Origin: Cryomorphaceae bacterium
Lineage (GTDB): Bacteria; Bacteroidota; Bacteroidia; Flavobacteriales_D; Sanyastnellaceae
Direction of reading: 5' to 3'
DNA length: 64,000 bases
NCBI GenBank assembly: GCA_016124575.1
Contig: WGNM01000022.1
Span: 1 to 64,000, forward strand
The notes beneath the pieces are model-generated. The model did not search any database. It saw nothing but the letters and a program-made list of their open reading frames with translations, and was not told where the DNA came from. Position numbers and translations under genes: made by a program. Below are positions 36,286 to 45,760 of this stretch, piece by piece (position 1 is the first letter of the stretch; every line of letters starts with the position of its first letter).

Positions 36286-36513
36286 ATGACTGACACAAAC
36301 ACTGGTTACACTGGGCCAAGCAAAATTGTTTTGGCGCTTTTATGCTTCTTCTTAGGAGGATTAGGAATTCACCGCTTTTTAGTAGGAAAAGTTGGAACAG
36401 GAGTGCTTATGATCTTGACCCTTGGTGGTCTTGGGATATGGACTCTGATTGATTTCATTATGATATTACTCGGTAAGTTTTCCGACAAGCACGGGAACTT
36501 GATTACCGAATAA
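36286..36513 (+). CDS. TM2 domain protein
   Basis: This 75-residue protein has the TM2 domain: two membrane helices joined by the GGLGIHRFLVGKVGTGVLMILT turn motif, then WTLIDFIMILLGKFSD. Start ATG 36286 (MTDTNTGYTG). TM2 proteins are common small membrane proteins of unknown role. Followed by a terminator. Confidence 0.88.
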   Translation: MTDTNTGYTGPSKIVLALLCFFLGGLGIHRFLVGKVGTGVLMILTLGGLGIWTLIDFIMILLGKFSDKHGNLITE

Positions 36514-36521
36514 GGAAAATG

Positions 36522-36552
36522 AAAAAAGGCTGTCGATGACAGCCTTTTTTTT
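36522..36552. terminator. Bidirectional rho-independent terminator
   Basis: AAAAAAGGCTGTC-GAT-GACAGCC followed by eight T. It lies between convergent genes (TM2 protein and DUF4159 protein) and has A- and T-runs on both sides, so it can serve both. Confidence 0.9.
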
Positions 36553-36562
36553 CAATTTCTTT

Positions 36563-37240
36563 TTATTCTTCCCCTCCCATCATCACATACATGATGATAT
36601 TTTGTCCCATTTCAGCAGCGCGTTTTCTATTCGCATCTGAATCTTTGTGCACCTCCCAGTCTTCCCAACCATCGCCGAGGTCACATTCATAATCATAAAA
36701 AACCACCAATCTTCCTTCGTACAACAGTCCAAAACCTTGCGGGGCTTTGTTGTCGTGCTCGTGAATCTTCGGAAGTCCGTTGTTAAAATCGTATTTCTGA
36801 TGATAAATCGGATGTTCGAACGGCAGTTCAACCAAATCCAGTTCAGGAAAAACTTTCTTCAGTTGAATCCGAATATACGGATCCATTCCATAGTTATCGC
36901 TTATATGTAGAAAACCACCTCCAATCAGGTAGTTCCTCAAATTGGCCGCTTCAGCGGGTGAAAACACCACGTTGCCGTGTCCGGTCATGTGTACAAAAGG
37001 GAAATTGAATAAATCCAAGCTACCTACCTCTACATATGGCACATCTTCATCCAAATCGGTACCCATACCCTCATTGCAAAATCTGACCAGGTTTGGCACA
37101 CTTGTAGGATTCCCATACCAATCGCCACCACCGTTGTATTTCAGAACAGCCAACTGCCAACTCCCTGATTGTCCGTACGATGCGACACAACCACCCACAA
37201 CAACGACTGCGAAAGTCAACAAATCTTTAATAATCCGCAT
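36563..37240 (-). CDS. DUF4159 family secreted protein
   Basis: This 225-residue protein has a signal peptide (MRIIKDLLTFAVVVVGGCVASYGQ). The DUF4159 domain follows: QLAVLKYNGGGDWYGNPTSVPNLVRFCN, FVHMTGHGNVVFS, LRNYLIGGGFLHISDNYGMD, and the characteristic HPIYHQKYDFNNGLPKIHEHD. The fold resembles a glutamine-amidotransferase/ThuA-like core. Function is unknown; these genes often accompany MoxR/BatA clusters, but none is present here. Confidence 0.88.
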   Translation of the reverse strand: MRIIKDLLTFAVVVVGGCVASYGQSGSWQLAVLKYNGGGDWYGNPTSVPNLVRFCNEGMGTDLDEDVPYVEVGSLDLFNFPFVHMTGHGNVVFSPAEAANLRNYLIGGGFLHISDNYGMDPYIRIQLKKVFPELDLVELPFEHPIYHQKYDFNNGLPKIHEHDNKAPQGFGLLYEGRLVVFYDYECDLGDGWEDWEVHKDSDANRKRAAEMGQNIIMYVMMGGEE

Positions 37241-37244
37241 ACAT

Positions 37245-37252
37245 CAAAGGTA
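37245..37252 (-). promoter_or_regulatory. Promoter -7 box (TACCTTTG)
   Basis: Exact TAnnTTTG match ending 4 nt before the ATG at 37240; leaderless arrangement. Confidence 0.6.
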
Positions 37253-37428
37253 CGTCGAAGCGATATAACAATCCAAAAAAGGTTCAAAAACGCGTAACAA
37301 GAGTACCAAAAACACGTAGGAATGGAGCGTTTGAACGATTTCACCCTTTCGAAACCCGCGTCAGACAAGGAAAATAATTAGAGAAACGAAAGTACAAAAC
37401 TTGAATAGTGAAACCACAAGTGAATTTG

Positions 37429-37436
37429 TATATTTG
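37429..37436 (+). promoter_or_regulatory. Promoter -7 box of secDF (TATATTTG)
   Basis: Exact TAnnTTTG match, 29 nt before the secDF ATG. A TTG at 37401-37403 could be part of the -33 element, though the spacing is long. The 225-bp gap 37241-37465 contains nothing else recognisable. Confidence 0.5.
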
Positions 37437-37465
37437 CGCCTCGTAAAAAAATAAACCTTAAATCC

Positions 37466-40400
37466 ATGCAGAACAAGAGTGCTGTAATGCTCTTCACCAT
37501 CCTGCTCGCAGCTGCTACGCTCTACATCCTTTCTTTCAACTTTGTTGGAAAGCGATTTGAGAAGACAGCAGATGTACACGGTACATTCGTGGCAGACTCA
37601 TTGGTACAAGCCGGTGTAATTACCGAGGCTGAATTCGATAATGCACGAATCAAAGCCGCCAGAGAGTTTCTCCGCGATTCAGCGAATGCAGAGATTTATC
37701 CGGTAATGGGTCATACCTACCGTGAAGTGAAGGAGAACGAGTTGAACCTTGGTCTCGATTTGAAAGGTGGAATGAGCGTAACGCTCGAAGTTTCCATTTC
37801 CGATCTTATCGTTGCTTTGAGTGACTATTCCGACAACCCTGCTTTCAGAGCTGCTATCGCAGAAGCCCGTGAACAGCAAAAAAATTCAAATGACGACATC
37901 GTAACCTTGTTTGGCAAGGCTTGGTCTAATCAGAATTCTAGCGTTGAATTGTGGCGTATATTCCACAACGTTGAGAACAAAGAGTTATTCCCAGCAAAGA
38001 GCAGCGACGACGAGATTTTAGAGATCTTACGTTCGGAAGCTCAAACAGCCATCAACAACACTGAGAACATCATTCGTAAGCGTATTGACCAATTTGGTGT
38101 TGCGCAACCGAATGTTCAAAAGATGTCGTTCAGCGGTCGTATCCTTGTTGAACTTCCAGGTGTTGACGACCGCGAGCGTGTGCGTCAGCAATTGAAGTCT
38201 ACAGCAAACCTTGAATTTTGGGAAACATACAACAACGACGAAGTATTCTCTCGTATTGCTCAGGCAAACGATGCGCTTGGTCGTGCTATAAACCCTGAAG
38301 TTTTTGAAGAAGGTTATAAGGCAGAAGTAGACTCTTCGCTTACACTTGCTGGTGATTCTACACTTGCAATGTCAGGTGACTCTACATTGGCTGTTGAATC
38401 TGACAGTGCGCGTATCGCGAACATGTCGATGGAAGAACGCCGCAAACGTGCACCACTTTTCTCTTTGCTTCAAATCGAAATGCAACGCCGTGGTCCTGTT
38501 GTGGGTTACGCCTTGGTTTCAGACACTGCTGATATCAACGCTTTGTTGAACAGAGCTGAAGCTACTGAAGCGTTGGGTCCGAATCTTCGTCTACTTTGGG
38601 AAGCGAAGCCTGCTGCAAACGCGGCTGTGTTGTACGCTATTCGCGACGATTCTGGAAAGAAGAAAGCGAACTTGGATGGTAAAAGCATTGTTGACGCTCG
38701 CGTTGGGTACGATGAAATCGGCGATGTGGTTGTTAATATGACCATGAACGGTGAAGGTGCTTCGAAATGGGGTGCTATGACTGAGGTTGCTGCGAACAAC
38801 GGACAACGTCCGATAGCCGTGGTGCTCGACAACAAAGTATACTCTGCTCCTAGCGTGCGCAACGCAATCACGAACGGACGTTCACAGATTTCTTTTGGAA
38901 GCGGACAAACATCAACCAAGAAGCTTGAAGAAGCAGAAGATCTTTCTAGCCTTCTGAAAGCTGGTTCATTGCCTGCGCCTGCGCGCATCGTTGATGAGGT
39001 GAGCATAGGCCCACAACTCGGAGAAGACAATATCAATGCGGGTATGATGTCGTTCATCATTGCCTTCTTGGTAATCATGGCTTACATGATATTCTACTAC
39101 AAGGGTGCTGGTCTTATTTCAGACATCGCATTGATAGCGAACTTGTTCTTCTTGATTGGAGCTTTGGCTTCTCTTGGCGCAGCGCTTACCCTACCTGGTA
39201 TTGCTGGTATCGTTCTTACCATTGGTATGGCGGTAGATGCTAACGTACTGATCTATGAGCGTATTCGCGAAGAAATGCGCAACGGAAAAGGAATGAACCT
39301 CGCTATCAAAGAAGGTTACCAAAAAGCGTACTCTGCAATTCTTGATGCCAACGTAACTACTTTGCTAACGGCTGTTGTCCTTTATGCTTTTGGTTCTGGT
39401 TCAATCCGCGGATTCGCTACTACCCTTATCGTAGGTATCTTCACTTCTTTGTTCTCGGCAATTGTTATCACGCGTTTGATTTTCTACACACGCATGGAGA
39501 ACAAAAAAGGCATTTCTTTCTACACGGAAATAACCAAAAATTGGTTTACAAACAGTAAGATAGACTTTGTTGGCAAACGTAAAATCTTCTATGGAGTGTC
39601 GGCATTGGTGATCATCGCTGGTATCGTTTCAATAACTACCCGTGGCTTGAATCAAGGTGTAGAATTTACTGGTGGTACTACTTTCGACATCACTTTTAAT
39701 GGTGATGTTGACATCGAGCAGGTGCGTTCAGTATTGTCTGACGCTTTTTCTGAAAACGGTGCGAAAGGAAATCCATTGGTTCAGACCAAAGACTCTAACC
39801 GCGAGATGCGTATCATGACCAACTTCATGCAAGAAAGCACATCGCCAAATGTGGATGAAGAGATCAACAGAGCAATGGAAACTGGATTGGCTAGCTTAGG
39901 CGTTGATTATACGCTTGATCAGTACAATAAAGTTGATTCAACTATTTCCGATGACTTCCGTCGCGGAGCTATGTATGCTACCATCTTCTCGTTGCTGGTG
40001 ATCTTCTTGTACCTACTCTTCCGTTTCCGCCGCTGGCAGTACGGTTTGGGCGCATTGATCGCAATGGTTCACGACGTGCTTATCGTTGTCGCTTTGTTCT
40101 CAATGTTCTGGGGTATATTGCCATTCACCATGGAAGTTGACCAAGCGTTCATTGCAGCCATTCTTACCGTTATCGGTTACTCGATAAACGATACGGTGGT
40201 TGTGTTCGACCGTATTCGTGAATACTTGGGTATTTACGGACATAAGCGCGACCAGAAAGACATTATCAACGATGCTTTGAACAGCACATTGAGCCGTACC
40301 ATCAATACATCACTTACAACATTTGTTGTGTTGCTTACCATCTTCATCTTGGGTGGCGACAACATCAAAGGATTTGTGTTCGCATTGATGGCTGGTATCG

Positions 40401-40486
40401 TTGTCGGTACGTATTCTTCGATCTTTATCGCAACACCTTCGGTGATCGATATGTCGAAAAAACTTACTACCGATAAGAAAGCATAA
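37466..40486 (+). CDS. secDF: Fused SecDF protein-export subunit
   Basis: This single 1006-residue chain joins SecD (~1-650) and SecF (~690-1006), which use the proton gradient to pull proteins through SecYEG. SecD signatures: one N-terminal membrane helix, LGLDLKGGMSVTLEV (~95-110), RKRIDQFGVAQPNVQ, and the GIVLTIGMAVDANVLIYERIREE block. SecF signatures: NQGVEFTGGTTFDI and GYSINDTVVVFDRIREY. Twelve membrane helices are expected. Residues ~289-315 contain a short tandem insertion (LAGDSTLAMSGDSTLAVESDS). The fusion is usual in Bacteroidota. Confidence 0.95.
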   Translation: MQNKSAVMLFTILLAAATLYILSFNFVGKRFEKTADVHGTFVADSLVQAGVITEAEFDNARIKAAREFLRDSANAEIYPVMGHTYREVKENELNLGLDLKGGMSVTLEVSISDLIVALSDYSDNPAFRAAIAEAREQQKNSNDDIVTLFGKAWSNQNSSVELWRIFHNVENKELFPAKSSDDEILEILRSEAQTAINNTENIIRKRIDQFGVAQPNVQKMSFSGRILVELPGVDDRERVRQQLKSTANLEFWETYNNDEVFSRIAQANDALGRAINPEVFEEGYKAEVDSSLTLAGDSTLAMSGDSTLAVESDSARIANMSMEERRKRAPLFSLLQIEMQRRGPVVGYALVSDTADINALLNRAEATEALGPNLRLLWEAKPAANAAVLYAIRDDSGKKKANLDGKSIVDARVGYDEIGDVVVNMTMNGEGASKWGAMTEVAANNGQRPIAVVLDNKVYSAPSVRNAITNGRSQISFGSGQTSTKKLEEAEDLSSLLKAGSLPAPARIVDEVSIGPQLGEDNINAGMMSFIIAFLVIMAYMIFYYKGAGLISDIALIANLFFLIGALASLGAALTLPGIAGIVLTIGMAVDANVLIYERIREEMRNGKGMNLAIKEGYQKAYSAILDANVTTLLTAVVLYAFGSGSIRGFATTLIVGIFTSLFSAIVITRLIFYTRMENKKGISFYTEITKNWFTNSKIDFVGKRKIFYGVSALVIIAGIVSITTRGLNQGVEFTGGTTFDITFNGDVDIEQVRSVLSDAFSENGAKGNPLVQTKDSNREMRIMTNFMQESTSPNVDEEINRAMETGLASLGVDYTLDQYNKVDSTISDDFRRGAMYATIFSLLVIFLYLLFRFRRWQYGLGALIAMVHDVLIVVALFSMFWGILPFTMEVDQAFIAAILTVIGYSINDTVVVFDRIREYLGIYGHKRDQKDIINDALNSTLSRTINTSLTTFVVLLTIFILGGDNIKGFVFALMAGIVVGTYSSIFIATPSVIDMSKKLTTDKKA

Positions 40487-40505
40487 TTTCTTTTTGAAAT
40501 ACTTG

Positions 40506-40536
40506 AAAAGCCCTGCTCATGCGGGGCTTTTTCTTT
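40506..40536 (+). terminator. Rho-independent terminator of secDF
   Basis: AAAAGCCCTGCTCATGCGGGGCTTTTT hairpin with T-rich tail, 20 nt after the secDF stop. Confidence 0.85.
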
Positions 40537-40579
40537 TACAAGATTTTTACTTCTACATGCTAGATCTGCTGTGAATCGC

Positions 40580-40587
40580 TAACTTTG
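40580..40587 (+). promoter_or_regulatory. Promoter -7 box of tatA (TAACTTTG)
   Basis: Exact TAnnTTTG match ending 4 nt before the ATG at 40592. Confidence 0.6.
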
Positions 40588-40591
40588 TACC

Positions 40592-40858
40592 ATGGGAGCA
40601 ACGGAAATCCTCTTCATATTTATTGTTTACCTGCTGCTTTTCGGAGCCAAAGGGGTTCCTTCGCTAGCGCGGACGTTGGGTAAGGCTGTTCATCAATTCA
40701 GACAGGCCAGTAGCGACATCCAACAAGAGATCCTCAATTCTTCGAACGACATTCGATCGGGAGTTCGGAATTTGGAAAAGTCTGTTGAAGATGCAGTAGA
40801 ACAAAAAAAGGCTGAAGTACCTCTCGATCAACAAAACAACAATCAGCCTGAAGTCTAA
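40592..40858 (+). CDS. tatA: TatA/E-type twin-arginine translocase subunit
   Basis: This 88-residue protein has one membrane helix (EILFIFIVYLLLFGAKGVPSLA), the FGAKGVPSLARTLGKA hinge that marks TatA/B proteins, an amphipathic helix, and a charged tail. It forms the pore for folded proteins. The missing Phe-Gly dyad of the usual FGxxKLP is replaced by LLFGAKGVP, normal for Bacteroidota. No tatC is in the window. The stop overlaps the next start as TAATG. Confidence 0.85.
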   Translation: MGATEILFIFIVYLLLFGAKGVPSLARTLGKAVHQFRQASSDIQQEILNSSNDIRSGVRNLEKSVEDAVEQKKAEVPLDQQNNNQPEV

Positions 40859-41796
40859 TGGATATTTTTCTTTTAATTCTAGGACTCCTCACCCTCGTAG
40901 GTAGCGGTGAAGTCTTGGTACGCGGTGCGGCAGGAATAGCTTTAAAAGCTAAAATTTCCCCACTCATTGTCGGACTTACAGTAGTTTCTATTGGAACATC
41001 TGCACCTGAATTGTTTGCCTCTGTTACTGCTGCATTGAATGGAAACAGTGGATTGGCTGTAGGTAATGTCGTGGGTTCAAACATCGCTAACCTCGCTCTC
41101 GTGCTTGGAATTACAGCTGTCATTTATCCAATTACAGTTGATAAACTGCTCATTCGACTCGATGGCCCGGTGATGGCAGCCGCAACTGTGCTATTTATCT
41201 TCTTCGCATGGGATTTGGAAATTTCGCAGATTGAAGGGATCATATTGATCACTGCCCTGGTGATTTTCTTGCTCACTCTTATTCGCCGTGCGCGAAAAGA
41301 ACCATCTGTTGCAGACAACGATGTAGAAGAACTAGAAGGTTTCGGTAAAAAGGGATACCTGTTTTTGAGCATGTTGATATTGATTGGTTGCGTCGGACTG
41401 TATTTCGGGTCTGATTGGTTTGTATCGGGCGCCAGCAATATTGCCTCTAGTCTCGGTGTAAGTGACCACATCATTGGAGTCACTGTGGTCGCATTTGGCA
41501 CCAGCGTTCCTGAACTGGTTGCCTCTGTAATTGCCGCATTACGCCAACAATCAGATATTTCTATCGGTAACCTTGTAGGCTCAAATATTTTTAACATCCT
41601 TGGTGTGCTTGGTGTCACAGCAACCCTCACCCCACTCCCTATTGACCAAAATGTAATCGACTCCGACATGTGGTGGATGCTCGCAATAGCACTGCTCATC
41701 TTTCCTATGATACGCATGGGATACAAAATTGTGCGCTGGGAAGGAATCGTCCTTGTCGGGATTTATATCGCCTACATCGCGACTGTATTGTTGTGA
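40858..41796 (+). CDS. Calcium/sodium antiporter (CaCA, YrbG-like)
   Basis: This 312-residue, ten-span transporter has two inverted repeats. Each carries the alpha-repeat motif: GLTVVSIGTSAPELFASVTAAL with GNVVGSNIANLALVLG in the first half, and GVTVVAFGTSVPELVASVIAAL with GNLVGSNIFNILGVLG in the second. These hold the ion-binding Glu and Asn residues. It exchanges Na+ (or K+) for Ca2+. It lies between tatA and an AlkB-like gene with 1- and 4-nt overlaps. Confidence 0.92.
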   Translation: MDIFLLILGLLTLVGSGEVLVRGAAGIALKAKISPLIVGLTVVSIGTSAPELFASVTAALNGNSGLAVGNVVGSNIANLALVLGITAVIYPITVDKLLIRLDGPVMAAATVLFIFFAWDLEISQIEGIILITALVIFLLTLIRRARKEPSVADNDVEELEGFGKKGYLFLSMLILIGCVGLYFGSDWFVSGASNIASSLGVSDHIIGVTVVAFGTSVPELVASVIAALRQQSDISIGNLVGSNIFNILGVLGVTATLTPLPIDQNVIDSDMWWMLAIALLIFPMIRMGYKIVRWEGIVLVGIYIAYIATVLL

Positions 41797-42365
41797 AAAC
41801 AGTTCAATTTGGAGAATCGTCAAAAGCAGTCTACATACCTGACTTTTGTCCGGATCTCAACATCAACGAAGTTGCCGCTAAAATACAATGGCGGAACAAC
41901 ACCATTCGTATGTTCGGCAAAGATCACCTTGAACCAAGACTCACGGCGTGGTATGGGAAAGCATATCAATATGCAAATATTCAATGGGAAGAAAATCCGC
42001 TGCCCGAATTCTTAAAACGTGTGATCGATAAAATAAATCTCATCGACGAATTCAACTTCAACTCAGCTCTCTGTAACTTTTACCGTAATGGTAATGATCA
42101 CATGGGCTGGCACCGCGACAACGAAAGAGAGATGGACACCCGATTGATTGCTAGTTTGAGTCTTGGTGCATCGCGGACGTTTAAAATCAGACACCGGGAA
42201 ACCAAAGAAGTGAGTAGTTTTGAACTTGAACACGGATCGCTGATGATGATGTATGAGCTTCAAGACGACTATGAACATTGCATTCCTAAACGACTTAAAG
42301 TTGACGATCAACGACTTAATATCACATTCAGACACATACTTGGCCCCAAATTCACTTCGGAATAA
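41793..42365 (+). CDS. AlkB-like 2-oxoglutarate/Fe(II) dioxygenase
   Basis: This 190-residue enzyme repairs alkylated bases by oxidative demethylation. The iron triad is H-x-D...H (MGWHRDNE about residue 105; YEHCIPK about 165), and the 2-oxoglutarate Arg pair lies in RLNITFRHI. Other family features are PRLTAWYG, FNSALCNFYRNG and ASLSLGASRTFKIRH. The GTG at 41793 overlaps the antiporter stop (GTGA), so I prefer it over the in-frame start at 41670, which lies inside that gene. Confidence 0.9.
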   Translation: MKTVQFGESSKAVYIPDFCPDLNINEVAAKIQWRNNTIRMFGKDHLEPRLTAWYGKAYQYANIQWEENPLPEFLKRVIDKINLIDEFNFNSALCNFYRNGNDHMGWHRDNEREMDTRLIASLSLGASRTFKIRHRETKEVSSFELEHGSLMMMYELQDDYEHCIPKRLKVDDQRLNITFRHILGPKFTSE

Positions 42366-42373
42366 TACCTTTG
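42366..42373 (+). promoter_or_regulatory. Promoter -7 box of panB (TACCTTTG)
   Basis: Exact TAnnTTTG match ending 4 nt before the panB ATG at 42378. Confidence 0.6.
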
Positions 42374-42377
42374 CGCA

Positions 42378-43193
42378 ATGTCAGTTCACAATGAAATAAA
42401 ACGCGTCACTACGCGAGTGCTGCAAGAAATGAAGCAGCGCGGTGAAAAAATATCAATGCTCACCGCTTACGATTTTTCAATGGCTAAAATCGTTGACCAG
42501 GCGGGTATAGATGTCATTTTAGTTGGCGACTCAGCGTCGAACGTTATGGCCGGACATGAAACCACGCTTCCCATAACCCTCGATCAAATGATCTACCACG
42601 CATCATCTGTTGTCCGTGGCATCAAAAGATGTCTGGTCGTGGTTGACCTCCCATTTGGGACCTATCAAGGAAACTCGAAAGAGGCCCTGAACAGCTCAAT
42701 CCGCATCATGAAAGAAAGCGGTGCGCATGCAGTGAAGCTGGAGGGTGGGCGCGAGATCCGTGAGTCGATCGATCGGATATTGACGGCTGGAATTCCAGTA
42801 ATGGGTCACCTCGGATTAACCCCTCAATCGATTTACAAATTCGGTACATACGTTGTAAGAGCAAAAGAAGAAGAAGAAGCCAAACGTTTGATTGAAGACG
42901 CCAAGATGCTTGATGAAGCTGGCTGTTTCGCTCTGGTACTCGAAAAAATACCCGCTAAGCTAGCAGCACGTGTAGCACAAGAAGTTTCGATTCCGGTGAT
43001 TGGAATTGGGGCGGGAAGTGCTGTTGACGGACAAGTATTGGTGTTACACGATATGCTCGGTATAACACAAGAGTTTAGTCCACGCTTCCTCCGCAGGTAT
43101 AGCGACCTTGGCGATCAAATGATTGCAGCGGTGCAACAATACGTTTCTGATGTGAAGGCCGTTGACTTCCCAAATGAAAATGAACAATATTAA
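42378..43193 (+). CDS. panB: 3-methyl-2-oxobutanoate hydroxymethyltransferase
   Basis: First step of pantothenate synthesis: transfers a hydroxymethyl group to 2-oxoisovalerate. The 271-residue TIM-barrel protein shows [33 protein letters not shown] at the start, [29 protein letters not shown], catalytic [11 protein letters not shown], and [20 protein letters not shown]. All metal- and substrate-binding residues I can recognise are in place. Confidence 0.95.
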   Translation: MSVHNEIKRVTTRVLQEMKQRGEKISMLTAYDFSMAKIVDQAGIDVILVGDSASNVMAGHETTLPITLDQMIYHASSVVRGIKRCLVVVDLPFGTYQGNSKEALNSSIRIMKESGAHAVKLEGGREIRESIDRILTAGIPVMGHLGLTPQSIYKFGTYVVRAKEEEEAKRLIEDAKMLDEAGCFALVLEKIPAKLAARVAQEVSIPVIGIGAGSAVDGQVLVLHDMLGITQEFSPRFLRRYSDLGDQMIAAVQQYVSDVKAVDFPNENEQY

Positions 43194-43215
43194 TCTCCTG
43201 CCATAATTCTACCAC

Positions 43216-43959
43216 ATGTCATTTTCAAAAGAACCGAGGGAACCCATTGTAATGAGCAATGTGAACAACCTGCAGGTGTTGTACGAAGACAATCACATAA
43301 TTGCAGTAAACAAGCGCAATTCAGATATTATACAAAGCGATATTTCGGGCGACACGACCCTTTGTGATGTGGTAAAAGAATATGTCCGCGTGAAATACGG
43401 TAAACCGGGCAAGGCATTTATTGGTACTGTGCACAGATTAGATCGCCCAGTGAGCGGCGTTATTCTGTACGCGCGCACCACAAAAGGTTTGAATCGATTG
43501 CTCAACATGTTCAAATACCGTGAGGTACAAAAAACTTATTGGGCAGTTACCAAGCCCGGTCCGCAGGAAAAAGAAGGCCATGTCATCAACTGGCTGCAAA
43601 AGAACGAAGCGCACAACAAATCGTATGCGCACGATAAACCTGGCGACAACAGAAAAGAGAGTGAGCTGAGATACAAGGTTTTAGGAAAAACCGATCATTA
43701 CACCATGGTTGAAGTGTCGCCCAAAACAGGTCGTCACCATCAAATTCGAGCCACCCTTGCAAGCCTGGGAGCTCCGATTAAAGGCGATATCAAATATGGT
43801 GCGAAGCGAACCAACGACAATGCCTCCATACACCTGCACTCGCGAAAGATTGAATTCATTCACCCCATTCAGAAAATCCCCATGTGCATAATTGCACCGC
43901 CACCAGACGATCCGCTTTGGGATGAGTTTTTAAAAATTGACAACAAATTGAACTCCTGA
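43216..43959 (+). CDS. RluA-family pseudouridine synthase
   Basis: Isomerises uridine in rRNA or tRNA. It has the catalytic motif GTVHRLDRPVSGVILYA (Asp in HRLDR), YWAVTKPGP, and SPKTGRHHQIRATLASLG. There is no N-terminal S4 domain, so it is the short RluA/TruC-like form (about 235-247 residues). The start may be 43216 or the ATG at 43252 (MSNVNNLQVLYEDNHI), which fits the family better. The target uridine is unknown. Confidence 0.9.
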   Translation: MSFSKEPREPIVMSNVNNLQVLYEDNHIIAVNKRNSDIIQSDISGDTTLCDVVKEYVRVKYGKPGKAFIGTVHRLDRPVSGVILYARTTKGLNRLLNMFKYREVQKTYWAVTKPGPQEKEGHVINWLQKNEAHNKSYAHDKPGDNRKESELRYKVLGKTDHYTMVEVSPKTGRHHQIRATLASLGAPIKGDIKYGAKRTNDNASIHLHSRKIEFIHPIQKIPMCIIAPPPDDPLWDEFLKIDNKLNS

Positions 43960-44036
43960 GGAGTTCCTTGGTTACTTTCATCACATATAACTCTGATTGA
44001 AATAGCTAAATTCGCACTTCCAAAAAAGTAACATAA

Positions 44037-44987
44037 ATGAATGAAGTTCAAGAACACGTGCATTGCCTGATCATTGGGTCTGGACCTGCAGGATATACAG
44101 CCGCTATTTATGCTGCCCGCGCTGATTTAAAACCTGTTATGTATCAGGGTATGCAGCCAGGCGGACAACTCATGGATACTACTGAAGTAGACAATTTCCC
44201 TGGGTACCCTGATGGCGTGAAAGGGCCAGAAATGATGGCTCAATTGCAACAACAAGCTGAACGATTTGATACTGATGTCCGCACTGGATGGGTTACCAAA
44301 GTCGATTTCACTGGTCCAAAACACATCGTTGAGATAGACAATGGAAAACATACCCTTTCTGCTGACGCGATAATCATTTCAACAGGTGCTTCTGCGAAAT
44401 GGCTCGGTTTGGAATCAGAACTTCGGCTGCGCGACATGGGCGGCGGCGTATCGGCCTGTGCTGTTTGTGATGGTTTCTTCTACCGCGGACAAGATGTGGC
44501 CATCGTAGGTGCGGGAGACACCGCTGCTGAAGAAGCTAGCTACTTGGCAAAACTCTGCAAAAAAGTATACATGATCGTTCGGAAAGATCATTTCCGTGCG
44601 TCTAAAGCCATGCAACACCGTGTCTTAAAAACTGAAAACATCGAAGTGCTTTACAACACAGAGACGCTAGAAGTTCTTGGTCAGCACGGCGTGGAAGGTG
44701 CTCGAATGTTCAACAATCAAACGAAAGAAGAACGAGTAATTGATATCACTGGATTCTTTGTTGCAATCGGCCACAAACCCAATACAGATGTTTTCAAAGG
44801 TTGGCTGAACCTCGATGAGCAAGGCTATATCATCAACAATCCTGGATCTTCAAAAACCAATATTCAAGGAGTTTTTGTAGCAGGTGATGCCGCTGATAAA
44901 ATTTATCGTCAAGCTGTTACTGCTGCTGGCACTGGTTGCATGGCGGCGCTCGACGCTGAACGCTACTTGGCTGCTATGGCAGACTAA
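44037..44987 (+). CDS. trxB: Thioredoxin-disulfide reductase
   Basis: This 316-residue FAD/NADPH enzyme reduces thioredoxin. FAD motif: IIGSGPAGYTAAIYAARA. The redox site is SACAVCDGFFYRG (CxxC, residues ~138-141). NADPH motif: VAIVGAGDTAAEEASYLAKL. C-terminal FAD motif: VFVAGDAADKIYRQAVTAAGTG. A strong terminator follows. Confidence 0.95.
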   Translation: MNEVQEHVHCLIIGSGPAGYTAAIYAARADLKPVMYQGMQPGGQLMDTTEVDNFPGYPDGVKGPEMMAQLQQQAERFDTDVRTGWVTKVDFTGPKHIVEIDNGKHTLSADAIIISTGASAKWLGLESELRLRDMGGGVSACAVCDGFFYRGQDVAIVGAGDTAAEEASYLAKLCKKVYMIVRKDHFRASKAMQHRVLKTENIEVLYNTETLEVLGQHGVEGARMFNNQTKEERVIDITGFFVAIGHKPNTDVFKGWLNLDEQGYIINNPGSSKTNIQGVFVAGDAADKIYRQAVTAAGTGCMAALDAERYLAAMAD

Positions 44988-45011
44988 GTTTCACAACGAA
45001 TAAAATTGAAA

Positions 45012-45034
45012 GAGGGGCTAGTGGCCCCTTTTTT
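45012..45034 (+). terminator. Rho-independent terminator of trxB
   Basis: AGGGGC-TAGTG-GCCCCT hairpin with six T, 25 nt after the trxB stop and before the ATG of the next gene. Confidence 0.85.
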
Positions 45035-45047
45035 GTTTCCTTTGTGT

Positions 45048-45731
45048 ATGCGATTTTTACTTTTAAGTCTTTTTTTCTCCGCACTACCGATCCTCGGGTT
45101 CTGTCAATTCACTAACGACGAACTACTCGGTAAAGTAAACGCTGCTGTGCACCCTGAATTCGTTCAAATAGAAACCAAGTACACAAGTAAAACTGAAATC
45201 TATTTGCGTGAAGAAGCTTACCAGGCTTTTGTACGTATGCACAAAGCCGCAGCAGAAGCCGGAATCCAACTTACAATCATAAGCGCAACCCGTTCTTTCG
45301 ACTACCAAAAGAACATCTGGGAAAACAAATGGGATCGCCCGAAATACATGGGATGGAAAAAAATTGATGTCGCAACAGACATACTTAAATACTCCTCCAT
45401 GCCCGGCTCATCACGACACCATTGGGGCACCGATATCGATCTCAACTCACTAGATAACGCATGGTTTGATTCTGCCAGAGGCAAAAAAATGTACGACTGG
45501 ATGTGTGAGAACGCCGAAAAATACGGCTTCAGACAAGTATATACCTCGAAAGAAAACGGCAGACAAGGTTACAATGAGGAAAAGTGGCACTGGTCGTATA
45601 TGCCCATTGCTTCGCAGATGTTGGATGCTTATAACAAGCAAATCAAAAGTGCAGAAATAGCTGATTTTAAAGGGTCGACACTTGCCGATTCCCTCCAAAT
45701 CATCCAAAAGTACGTCAACGGCATAGAATAG
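45048..45731 (+). CDS. M15-family D-Ala-D-Ala carboxypeptidase (VanY-like)
   Basis: This is a 227-residue exported protein. The ATG at 45048 (MRFLLLSLFFSALPILGFCQ) gives a signal peptide; the earlier frame start at 45006 overlaps the trxB terminator. Zinc motifs of the VanY/M15B type are SSRHHWGTDIDLN (His and Asp ligands) and EEKWHWSYMP (catalytic Glu and His ligand). Trims cell-wall peptides in the periplasm. Confidence 0.9.
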   Translation: MRFLLLSLFFSALPILGFCQFTNDELLGKVNAAVHPEFVQIETKYTSKTEIYLREEAYQAFVRMHKAAAEAGIQLTIISATRSFDYQKNIWENKWDRPKYMGWKKIDVATDILKYSSMPGSSRHHWGTDIDLNSLDNAWFDSARGKKMYDWMCENAEKYGFRQVYTSKENGRQGYNEEKWHWSYMPIASQMLDAYNKQIKSAEIADFKGSTLADSLQIIQKYVNGIE

Positions 45732-45760
45732 TCTGGCCACGAATCAATACCTTTTCAAGC

